From Thalassobacillus cyri (GTDB lineage Bacteria; Bacillota; Bacilli; Bacillales; Halobacillaceae), in assembly GCF_900107755.1 (NCBI RefSeq), contig NZ_FNQR01000012.1, forward strand, positions 62,001 to 126,000: DNA of 64,000 bases. The letters are read 5' to 3'. How positions within the stretch are numbered: the stretch's first letter is position 1; every line of letters starts with the position of its first letter. The notes beneath the pieces are model-generated. The model did no database searches and had not been told where the DNA came from. It worked only from the letters and a program-made list of their open reading frames with translations. A program made the position numbers and the translations under genes. This document shows, one piece after another, positions 8,489 through 15,790 of this stretch.

Positions 8489-9244
8489 ATGGAAGAGAAC
8501 TATCCTGTGCTTTCTGGAGCGGAAGCATTTTATCAAGAAGGTAATGATTTGGGGATTCTTGTCATACATGGTTTTACAGGTTCGCCGCAGAGTATGCGCC
8601 CGCTTGCTGAAACATATGCCAAGTCGGGATATACAGTTGCAATGCCGAGATTATCCGGTCACGGTACCCATTATGAAGATATGGAAAAAACCTCTTACAA
8701 GGATTGGGTAGCGTCGGTAGAAGAAGCGCTTGATTGGTTGAAAAAAAGGACGAGGTTTCAGTTTGTGGTCGGACTTTCCATGGGCGGCACGCTGGCTTTA
8801 CACCTGGCTAAACAACATGACGACCTCAAAGGGATCGTGCTGATCAATGCAGCTATTGAAATACAGCAGATGGAAGCGCTGCGAGAAGAAGAGAATCAAT
8901 CCAGGTATTTGGAGTCGATTCATTCTGATATTCAAAAAGAAGGAGTTAAAGAGCTTGCTTATGACAAAGTTCCCTATGCTTCTGTCATTCAATTGCTGGA
9001 TTTGCTGCACGGGGTCCGGGCTGATTTGGCCAATGTCCACTGTCCAGCATTAATTTTTGTGTCGGATGAAGATCATGTCGTACCACCGGATAATGCACAG
9101 TACATCTTTGATACGATTTTTTCTGAACATACGGAGCTTGTCCATTTGGAAAATAGTTATCATGTCGCCACACTGGATTATGATTTCGACTTGATCATTG
9201 AAAGGAGTCTGGAATTTTTTCAACAGTACACGATGACTAAATAA
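8489..9244 (+). CDS. Alpha/beta hydrolase, carboxylesterase/monoacylglycerol lipase type
   Basis: 251 residues; ATG at 8489 after GAGGAGGAAG. HGFTG (27-31) forms the oxyanion region, GLSMGG (95-100) holds the nucleophile Ser97, Asp193 or Asp195 lies in VSDEDHVVPP, and His225 lies in SYHVATLD, completing the triad. This arrangement matches thermostable Est30-like carboxylesterases and bacterial monoglyceride lipases, which hydrolyse short acyl esters in the cytoplasm. No signal peptide. Second gene of a two-gene unit with the SDR. Confidence 0.9.
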   Translation: MEENYPVLSGAEAFYQEGNDLGILVIHGFTGSPQSMRPLAETYAKSGYTVAMPRLSGHGTHYEDMEKTSYKDWVASVEEALDWLKKRTRFQFVVGLSMGGTLALHLAKQHDDLKGIVLINAAIEIQQMEALREEENQSRYLESIHSDIQKEGVKELAYDKVPYASVIQLLDLLHGVRADLANVHCPALIFVSDEDHVVPPDNAQYIFDTIFSEHTELVHLENSYHVATLDYDFDLIIERSLEFFQQYTMTK

Positions 9245-9296
9245 CATTCTTTCCTTTGGTGATACTAAGTCCCAGAACATTTAAGTAAATTGTTTG

Positions 9297-9314
9297 CTGG
9301 TATAGACAACTATA
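9297..9314 (+). promoter_or_regulatory. Putative NagR operator (dre-like site)
   Basis: CTGGTATAGACAACTATA overlaps the -35 box of the nagA promoter. It resembles the B. subtilis NagR/YvoA dre sites as I remember them (TGGTATAGA..ACTA type). The gene for a NagR homologue is the third gene of this operon, consistent with autoregulation. Confidence 0.55.
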
Positions 9315-9331
9315 TATGCACGCTTTATAAT
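9303..9331 (+). promoter_or_regulatory. Sigma-A promoter of nagA-nagB-nagR
   Basis: -35 TAGACA (9303-9308), 17-nt spacer, -10 TATAAT (9326-9331), 33 nt before the nagA ATG. Confidence 0.7.
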
Positions 9332-9364
9332 AGAGCTAGTAGTAACACCGAAGGAGGGAACAAC

Positions 9365-10546
9365 ATGCCCCACACATTGTTGATGAAAAATATCCAAATC
9401 ATTGTTGAAAATAAAAAAGAAATCACCGGTTCCCTTTGGATCGAGAATGGAAAAATTTCAACGGTTACTGAGAGAGACATGTCTGACCAAAAGGCTGATG
9501 TCGTGATTGATGGAAAAGGGAAGCATTGGACCGTACTTCCTGGCTTCATCGATGTCCATATTCATGGAGCAGCCGGCCATGACACCATGGATGCTACCCC
9601 GGAAGCACTGGCGGGAATTGCAGAGGCTTTGCCACAGGAAGGGACCACGAGTTTTCTTGCCACGACGATGACCCAGTCGCACCAGGCGATTTCTAAAGCT
9701 TTGAAAAATGCGGCCGGGTATATCAAAGAGCAGACAGCAGGTTCAGGTGCTGAAGTTATCGGCATCCATCTGGAGGGGCCATTCCTTTCAAAAGATAAAG
9801 CAGGCGCACAGCCGCTGGAGCATATTATTGCCCCTGACATCCCTCGGTTTGATCAGTGGCAGCAAGAAAGCAATAGTCACATCCGTCTGGTTACGATTGC
9901 GCCGGAGGAACCAGGGGCGCTGCAGCTGATCAGACATTTACATGATTCAGGTGTTGTTGCTTCGATCGGGCACACGAATGCGACTTTCCAGGAAGTGACG
10001 GACGCCGTGGAGAATGGAGCTTCCCATGTCACCCATCTATACAACCAGATGCGTGGCCTCCATCACCGTGAGCCTGGGGCTCTTGGAGCGGCACTTTTAC
10101 ACAAGGAATTAACGACAGAAATCATCGTGGACCTGGTCCATGCCCACAGGGATGCAGTGCGGCTTGCCTACCAATCGAAAGGTCCCGAACGTATGATACT
10201 GATTACCGATGCCATGCGCGCTAAATGTCTTCCGGAAGGGGATTATGACCTTGCCGGGCAAGAGGTTACGGTTAAAAATAATGAAGCTCGTCTCGAGGAC
10301 GGCACATTGGCTGGCAGTATTCTGACCCTGAAGCAGGCGGTAGCCAATATGAAAGAAATCGTAGCACCGACATGGCTGGATATCATTCGCCTCACTTCAG
10401 AAAATGCCGCCAGAGAGCTTGGTGTTTTTGACCGGAAAGGGAGCATCAGCACCGGGAAAGATGCTGACCTTGTAGTTTTGGATGAGGATTTCGATGTAGC
10501 TATGACGATTTGCAATGGATATGTCGCATTTGAACGGGAGGGCTGA
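9365..10546 (+). CDS. nagA: N-acetylglucosamine-6-phosphate deacetylase
   Basis: 393 residues from ATG 9365, chosen for the CGAAGGAGGG site; an upstream in-frame TTG at 9290 lies before the promoter. Amidohydrolase signatures: metal-binding HIHGAAGHD (65-73), HLEGPFLS, GHTNA, THLYNQM, DLVHAH and the catalytic-Asp ITDAM. The enzyme removes acetate from GlcNAc-6-P to give glucosamine-6-P in the cytoplasm. Its TGA overlaps the ATG of nagB by one base, so the two are translationally coupled. Confidence 0.95.
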   Translation: MPHTLLMKNIQIIVENKKEITGSLWIENGKISTVTERDMSDQKADVVIDGKGKHWTVLPGFIDVHIHGAAGHDTMDATPEALAGIAEALPQEGTTSFLATTMTQSHQAISKALKNAAGYIKEQTAGSGAEVIGIHLEGPFLSKDKAGAQPLEHIIAPDIPRFDQWQQESNSHIRLVTIAPEEPGALQLIRHLHDSGVVASIGHTNATFQEVTDAVENGASHVTHLYNQMRGLHHREPGALGAALLHKELTTEIIVDLVHAHRDAVRLAYQSKGPERMILITDAMRAKCLPEGDYDLAGQEVTVKNNEARLEDGTLAGSILTLKQAVANMKEIVAPTWLDIIRLTSENAARELGVFDRKGSISTGKDADLVVLDEDFDVAMTICNGYVAFEREG

Positions 10547-11307
10547 TGACAGTGAAAGTGATTGTAAAAGAAGACTACCATGAAATGAGCTGTGCGGCAG
10601 CCCATTTCATAGAAAGTAAAATTGTTGAAAAACCAGGTGCCGTACTAGGATTAGCTACAGGGGGAACGCCTCTGGCTACCTATGAAGAGCTGGTCAAGGG
10701 ATATAAGGAAGGAAAAGTAAGTTACCGTCAGGCATGTACGCTGAATCTCGATGAATACGTCGGTTTAGAAGAAGACCATCCGCAAAGCTATCATTATTTC
10801 ATGCGGGAAAAGCTGTTTGACCATATCGATATAGATGCGTCCAACACCCATTTGCCAAATGGAAATGCTGAAAATATCGATCATGAATGCCAGCGCTATG
10901 AAGGGTTGATAGATGAAATTGGTCCGCCTGATTTACAAGTGCTCGGAATTGGGATAAATGGTCATATCGGCTTCAACGAACCCGGTACTTCATTTGATTC
11001 GACCACGCACGTCGTTACATTGACGGAATCAACGAGAAAAGCCAATGCACGCTTTTTCCCGACCGCAGAAGATGTACCAAAACATTCCATAACGATGGGG
11101 ATCCGCTCGATTTTGAAAAGTAAACAGATTATTCTGCTTGCATCCGGGGAGGATAAAGCACCAGCAATTCAACGTTTGCTTGAAGGGGAAATAGACGAAG
11201 AATTTCCGGCTTCTGCGCTGAAGAATCACCCCGATGTGACATTGATTGTCGACGAAAGCGCCTATCAGGGTGTGGTTCATGGAAGGAGTAGAAGCCATGC
11301 TGAATAA
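10546..11307 (+). CDS. nagB: Glucosamine-6-phosphate deaminase
   Basis: 253 residues. Motifs: LATGGTP (36-42) for phosphate binding, NLDEY (67-71) with the catalytic Asp, and GIGINGHIGFNEP (134-146) with His140 of the ring-opening triad, then SALKNHPDV near the C-terminus. Converts glucosamine-6-P to fructose-6-P and ammonia. Overlaps nagA by 1 nt and nagR by 11 nt. The length is that of the short, monomeric Bacillus-type enzyme rather than the longer allosteric E. coli type. Confidence 0.95.
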   Translation: MTVKVIVKEDYHEMSCAAAHFIESKIVEKPGAVLGLATGGTPLATYEELVKGYKEGKVSYRQACTLNLDEYVGLEEDHPQSYHYFMREKLFDHIDIDASNTHLPNGNAENIDHECQRYEGLIDEIGPPDLQVLGIGINGHIGFNEPGTSFDSTTHVVTLTESTRKANARFFPTAEDVPKHSITMGIRSILKSKQIILLASGEDKAPAIQRLLEGEIDEEFPASALKNHPDVTLIVDESAYQGVVHGRSRSHAE

Positions 11308-12022
11308 ACAGTCTCCTCTCCCTATGTATTATCAAATAGAGGAAGATATCAGGCAGCGAATCGCCAAACAGGAATTTTTTCCTGGTGAGGCGATCCCTTC
11401 TGAGCGGTCTCTGACCGAGACCTATGATGTCAGCAGAATGACGGTACGCCAGGCGGTCAATAACCTGGTGCAGGAAGGACTGCTGTACCGGGAAAAAGGT
11501 AAAGGGACGTTCATTGCTGAAACCAAAATGGAACAGCCGCTGACCGGCTTGACCAGTTTTACAGAAGATATGAAACGAAGAGGATTGAAACCGGGAAATA
11601 ACCTGTTAAGTTTCGATGTGAAAGAGGCAGGGTCCAAGCTTGCAGCGAAACTTCAGATTGAAGCGGGTGAACGGGTATTTGAAGTGAAACGTGTCCGCCT
11701 TGCCGATGAAGTCCCCATGGCTTTGGAAACGACATTTATCCCATATGCATTGATGCCGGGATTGACACAGGCGCATATCCAACAATCGTTTTATGCCTAC
11801 GTCGAATCAGAACTCGGACTTACCATCGGTCGCGCCGAACAAGCGATTGAAGCTTCCCTGGCTGATGAAGCAGAGGCAGACGCACTGGCTATTCCGTTAC
11901 ATGCTGCTCTGCTTGGCATCGAACGTCTGACATTTACTACTGATAATACGCCGTTCGAATTGGTCCAGTCGGCATATCGAGCTGACCGCTATAAGTTTTT
12001 GGCAGAGATCAAACGGAATTAA
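11297..12022 (+). CDS. nagR: GntR/HutC-family repressor of amino-sugar use
   Basis: 241 residues from ATG 11297; a GGAAGGAG site precedes it inside nagB, and longer starts would lie deep in nagB. The N-terminal GntR winged helix (PLPMYYQIEEDIRQRI, then SERSLTETYDVSRMTVRQAV) is followed by a UTRA effector domain from about residue 90 (TSFTEDMKRRGLKPG ... RVFEVKRVRLAD). Homologous to B. subtilis NagR (YvoA), which binds amino-sugar phosphates and represses nagAB. The operator-like site over the operon promoter fits this role. Confidence 0.92.
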   Translation: MLNKQSPLPMYYQIEEDIRQRIAKQEFFPGEAIPSERSLTETYDVSRMTVRQAVNNLVQEGLLYREKGKGTFIAETKMEQPLTGLTSFTEDMKRRGLKPGNNLLSFDVKEAGSKLAAKLQIEAGERVFEVKRVRLADEVPMALETTFIPYALMPGLTQAHIQQSFYAYVESELGLTIGRAEQAIEASLADEAEADALAIPLHAALLGIERLTFTTDNTPFELVQSAYRADRYKFLAEIKRN

Positions 12023-12044
12023 CTATTTTGTACACAGAAAAAAG

Positions 12045-12085
12045 TAAGCGGGCTGAATCCTATGGATTTTAGCCCGCTTATTTTA
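12045..12085 (+). terminator. Intrinsic terminator of the nag operon
   Basis: TAAGCGGGCT ... AGCCCGCTTA, extended by an inner AATCC/GGATT stem, followed by TTTTA. The following 235 bases to 12321 are AT-rich with no gene; only a weak hairpin (ATGTTA-TTG-TTAACAT, about 12160) is visible. Confidence 0.85.
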
Positions 12086-12321
12086 TATAGAAATAGTAAC
12101 CACTGCGTCCTATGCCGAATGTACATTCTGAGGATTTCTGAGGGATTAAATTGGAATAATATGTTATTGTTAACATGAAGTTTTCTTATATGCGAGCCGG
12201 ATCGTTGTGCTATTAGGGGAAGAGATGGAGTAAAAGAGGAAATAAGTAAACTACGAACTACCAAATTACTATCAATGAAATAAAACAAAAATTTACTATT
12301 GTAAAAACAGGAGGTGATGAA

Positions 12322-12684
12322 ATGGGAAGAAGGATAAACGTCCTGGCGTTCTTCCTGTTAGCCTTTGTGACAGGTTGTAATGTTGTGGATTCAAGTAATA
12401 ATAAAAGCGAAGAAAGTAATAAGGTTCTTGAAAATGTTTGGGAATATGTGCAAACAACAGACATGCCTCAGGATGAAGAATGGAAAAGTGCCTGGTTAAA
12501 CGGAAAAGTTGAAGAAATAAAGATGACAGATGACATAGACAGTTACCAATATGTAGAAGAGAAGTTCCATAATGAAACGGTATTTCTAGTTACCCCCTTA
12601 TTTAAGACAGAGCGGATGGCGTATCCAAGAATAGTAGTGGATCCTCAAACAAAGGAAGTAATTGCTGAACTTCCAGGTGAATAA
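12322..12684 (+). CDS. Small lipoprotein of unknown function
   Basis: 120 residues; ATG at 12322 with a near-perfect AGGAGGTGATGA site. A signal sequence ends in the lipobox FVTGC (Cys19), so it should be lipid-anchored outside the membrane. The mature part is acidic and has no motif I recognise; the end (PRIVVDPQTKEVIAELPGE) looks like a beta-strand-rich domain. Lies in an AT-rich stretch of unknown genes. Function unknown. Confidence 0.75.
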   Translation: MGRRINVLAFFLLAFVTGCNVVDSSNNKSEESNKVLENVWEYVQTTDMPQDEEWKSAWLNGKVEEIKMTDDIDSYQYVEEKFHNETVFLVTPLFKTERMAYPRIVVDPQTKEVIAELPGE

Positions 12685-12836
12685 AAATGATTTTAAGATT
12701 TTTCAGGACCCACACCTACAAAAGGAATAGTTGCTTCATTGTGTTAAAGGGGATTTTGTGGCAATTTAGCGATAATATTTAAGATGATTTAAGATTCTAT
12801 AAAAGATCTTCACTCTCAGAAATTTATTCCTATAGA

Positions 12837-13124
12837 CTATTCTCTGTCTTGTTCCTTATGAACAAATTTCTTCCTCCAATTTTTTGGGTTAAATGATTTT
12901 TTAATGTTATTTGCTACTTTTTTTCCCGCCATCAAAGCACCTATCCAAAAAATCACCTCACCTATAATCAGGCTGGTAGTTATACTAATAGCCTTCACTC
13001 CATTAGTAAGTGGTAAAAAGGGGATTAAAACAGGGGAAATCACCCATATGAGAATAGAAGAAATAATAAGAATCATTCCTACCTTATAGATCCATGGCTT
13101 TTGCAATGTTGAGTTTTTTTGCAT
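12837..13124 (-). CDS. Transporter-suffix-domain-like small membrane protein
   Basis: 95 residues from ATG 13124, chosen because GGGGGTGAG precedes it. Two hydrophobic segments (about 13-34 and 44-65) flank the pattern IPFLPLTNGVKA; the C-terminus is basic (FNPKNWRKKF). This resembles the short Bacillales proteins annotated as transporter suffix domain proteins. Function unknown. It stands alone on the minus strand between plus-strand genes. Confidence 0.65.
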   Translation of the reverse strand: MQKNSTLQKPWIYKVGMILIISSILIWVISPVLIPFLPLTNGVKAISITTSLIIGEVIFWIGALMAGKKVANNIKKSFNPKNWRKKFVHKEQDRE

Positions 13125-13341
13125 GATCTCACCCCCAAATAACAACACAAATGTTCAAAATAAGGTATTGGTGATCAACTATTAAAACAAACGTTCTTAA
13201 GCAAAACGTATTTTCCACATACGGTAAAGTATATCTCAATTTCATTTCTTCAACAATCGAGGGCGTCGACAGGTTCTGCTATAAGCGTTTTTCAGAAAGT
13301 TTGTTTGATTTAATTTCAGTTTGATTACGGAGGATAAAATA

Positions 13342-13464
13342 GTGATTCCAAAATACAACGTGGGAGTGGCGAAAATGTATAACAAAAGATACAACTACGG
13401 AAGTAAGAATTATCTATATTACCTAAAAGAATTCAGCAATATAGTGGCCGATACTTTTCAGTAG
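13342..13464 (+). CDS. Possible 40-residue Tyr/Asn-rich peptide
   Basis: GTG at 13342 follows ACGGAGGATAA. The peptide is rich in Tyr, Asn and Lys (MYNKRYNYGSKNYLYYL) and ends at TAG 13462. It has no family I know. The good ribosome binding site is the only support. It is the only candidate gene in the 480-base gap 13125-13607; the rest of that gap looks featureless. Confidence 0.35.
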   Translation: MIPKYNVGVAKMYNKRYNYGSKNYLYYLKEFSNIVADTFQ

Positions 13465-13607
13465 GAACACGGAAGTTTGACTTTTCTTTAAATATAAGGG
13501 GCAATCAACTAATAAGATATAATCTGTTATTTACTTAAGAATAGAGGGGGAGGGAGGGCAGCAATAGTGTTAAGAACGGCTTTCAATCTTCTTGGGGGGG
13601 GAGCGAA

Positions 13608-14171
13608 TTGAAAAGAATTATTTTTTTGCTGTTATTTGTCTCCATTATTTTTATAATTTATTCGGTTAATTATTTTAACCAATACCATATCGAGGATAAA
13701 ACAACCTCCATTCAATCGGAATTAAAAGAATGGATAAATAGGGGTTCAGGGCTTATTAATCTTGAAGTTTTAAAGAAGGTTCAATTAGATGATACAAGTT
13801 CTTATATCGTTTCATTCCAGACAAAAAGCGGTAATATTGGATATGCTCAATTAATCAAAGGGTGGAATGGCAAATTTAAAATCGTTCTCGCTGGGCATGG
13901 AGACGGGGAGTATGTGGCTGATTATCAAAAAATAAAAACAAGTGATGGGATATACGGTGTGTTAGTAGGTCGAAATCCTGATAGGAAGATAGACCACATT
14001 ATAGCTGATCTAGATGATGAAGAATTTAAATTCACATCCAATGTCTCTGGCGAGAAAACGTATGTAAAGTACCATAAGCTGCCTCCAGATATTGAAAAGC
14101 CTTTTCCTGCCAGGGTAACCTTGTACGACAAAAACAATACTGAAATTTATCCACCTGATTTATTTCAATAA
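13608..14171 (+). CDS. Membrane-anchored protein of unknown function
   Basis: 187 residues; TTG at 13608 after a G-rich GGGGGGGGAGCG site. One N-terminal hydrophobic segment (about 3-24) is a signal anchor or uncleaved signal peptide; the rest is extracytoplasmic and strand-rich (SYIVSFQTKSGNIGYAQLIKG, GVLVGRNPDRKIDHI). No catalytic motif is recognised. AT-rich codon use matches the neighbouring unknown genes rather than the flanking housekeeping genes, possibly a lineage-specific insertion. Confidence 0.7.
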   Translation: MKRIIFLLLFVSIIFIIYSVNYFNQYHIEDKTTSIQSELKEWINRGSGLINLEVLKKVQLDDTSSYIVSFQTKSGNIGYAQLIKGWNGKFKIVLAGHGDGEYVADYQKIKTSDGIYGVLVGRNPDRKIDHIIADLDDEEFKFTSNVSGEKTYVKYHKLPPDIEKPFPARVTLYDKNNTEIYPPDLFQ

Positions 14172-14307
14172 CATGAGCCCTCCAGACGGTTTATGCTAGT
14201 TTAAAATTGAATTCCTATGTAATCTTCCTATTGCGACTGTGAATTTATATTCCTTCGACACTATTCCTGCCACCAGATTCGATTATAGCGGTGAGGAGGG
14301 AGTGCCG

Positions 14308-15042
14308 ATGTTACTTGAAATCAAACCGATGGTCCTGCCGAAAAATCATCCTTGCCGCCCTGGTTATGCCATGAGACCAGATTACATAACGATCCATACA
14401 ACAGGAAACCGTTCATGGGGTGCAGATGCTCTAATGCATGGCAGGTACATGAGGAACCTGAATGGCAGCCGGCTGGTCAGCTGGCATTATACCGTAGACG
14501 ATAGCTTGATCATCCAGCATCTGCCTGACTATGAAAGTGCCTGGCATGCCGGTGATGGCAATGGGGAGGGAAATCGAAATTCGATCGGAGTGGAAATATG
14601 CGAGCATGAAGATGGTAATTTTGAAGAGGCGGTAAAGAGGGCAGTCCTGCTGGTTCGCACGTTACAGAAGCGTCACGGAATTCCGTTAAGTCGAATCGTC
14701 CCTCATAAAAAATGGAGCGGCAAAAATTGCCCGCGGGCTCTTTTGCCAGTATGGAATGAATTTATAGAAAAAATCGGGAACAACAATCTCATCCCGAGGG
14801 GGAATTTCTATCTTGGAAAGCGGCTAGAGTCGATTTATCCTGGACTTTTACGATTTTATGCGTGCCCCTCATGGAAGGATGTCGATGTTGCGGGCACCGT
14901 GAAACAAGGCTATGGTTTCCCGATTATAATAGCAAAGGTGAAAGTGGGTGCAGGTTATCAGTACCGTGTGAAAAACAGTAAAGGGGTAGTCTACTATATT
15001 ACCGCCAGCCCTAAATATGTCAAAGTTGAAAGCGGACGGTGA
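14308..15042 (+). CDS. N-acetylmuramoyl-L-alanine amidase (Amidase_2 family)
   Basis: 244 residues from ATG 14308, chosen for GAGGAGGG just upstream; an in-frame GTG at 14239 lacks a site. The Amidase_2 zinc core is visible: ITIHTTGNRSWGADA, SWHYTVDD, AWHAGDGNG, IGVEICEHEDG and VPHKKWSGKNCPRAL, supplying His and Cys zinc ligands. A C-terminal part of about 80 residues looks like an SH3-type wall-binding module (GFPIIIAKVKVGAGYQYRV). Cleaves the MurNAc-L-Ala bond of peptidoglycan. There is no signal peptide, as in B. subtilis CwlA/XlyA-type phage-derived amidases; no other phage genes are nearby. Confidence 0.88.
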   Translation: MLLEIKPMVLPKNHPCRPGYAMRPDYITIHTTGNRSWGADALMHGRYMRNLNGSRLVSWHYTVDDSLIIQHLPDYESAWHAGDGNGEGNRNSIGVEICEHEDGNFEEAVKRAVLLVRTLQKRHGIPLSRIVPHKKWSGKNCPRALLPVWNEFIEKIGNNNLIPRGNFYLGKRLESIYPGLLRFYACPSWKDVDVAGTVKQGYGFPIIIAKVKVGAGYQYRVKNSKGVVYYITASPKYVKVESGR

Positions 15043-15051
15043 ATATATTCG

Positions 15052-15060
15052 TGGTATAAT
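15052..15060 (+). promoter_or_regulatory. Extended -10 promoter of the universal stress gene
   Basis: TGGTATAAT (TGn extended -10) lies 53 nt before the GTG start, with no good -35 box. Confidence 0.45.
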
Positions 15061-15112
15061 AGAAGTATAAACGGAAAGTATGGTTAGAGAGAGTGGAAAG
15101 GGGCTGGATTAG

Positions 15113-15538
15113 GTGAAGAAAAAGTATTTAGTACCAGTAGATGGTTCCGATCATTCTTTGCGTGCGTTAGAATATGCGATTGAGCATGCAAAAGAGACTG
15201 GCAGTGGAATTTTACTTGTGCACGTACAGCCTGAATATAATACGCATAATATCCGCAGGTTCATTACGAAAGAGCAAATTAAAGAGTACCAGCAGGAAAT
15301 GGCGGAAGAAGCATTCCGAGCTACCGAACCGCTATTGGCACAAAGTGATGTTCCAGCAGAAAAAGTGATGTTGACCGGTATTGCCAGCGATGAGATTTGC
15401 CGTTTGGCACGAACGGAAAAAGTGAAAGGCATCATCATGGGTTCCCGTGGTCTCGGGCGGGTGAAGGGTTCTGTATTAGGAAGCATCAGTTACAGCGTCC
15501 TGCATACTGCTGATGTGCCAGTCACCGTCGTTCCTTAA
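15113..15538 (+). CDS. Universal stress protein (UspA family)
   Basis: 141 residues; GTG at 15113 with GGAAAGGGG upstream. One Usp domain: the N-terminal strand YLVPVDGSDHSLRALEYA, LLVHVQPEY, and the ATP-binding loop GSRGLGRVKGSVLGSIS, followed by the terminal VPVTVVP. The intact G-x2-G-x9-G(S) pattern suggests an ATP-binding type. Cytoplasmic stress protein; monocistronic, with its own promoter and terminator. Confidence 0.92.
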   Translation: MKKKYLVPVDGSDHSLRALEYAIEHAKETGSGILLVHVQPEYNTHNIRRFITKEQIKEYQQEMAEEAFRATEPLLAQSDVPAEKVMLTGIASDEICRLARTEKVKGIIMGSRGLGRVKGSVLGSISYSVLHTADVPVTVVP

Positions 15539-15549
15539 AAAAAATGATC

Positions 15550-15584
15550 AGCCGCCTTCCTTGGCATACAAGGTAGGCTTTTTC
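15550..15584 (+). terminator. Intrinsic terminator of the usp gene
   Basis: AGCCGCCTT ... AAGGTAGGCT (one mismatch/bulge) followed by TTTTTC. Confidence 0.7.
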
Positions 15585-15790
15585 TATTTCTTCCATACAA
15601 GCAAACGGTAACATGTTTTAACCTGGCCTGGAATACGAATAGAAAAGGGAATTGACTCACTTTACAGGCAGCGCCGCACATTATCCTTGTATGACCTTTG
15701 ACTCAGTGAAAATCCCAATCGGCTGATTCCTGAATTAGATGCAAATATGATAAGATAAAAGAGCTAATAACTTTCCAAAAGGAGGATATT

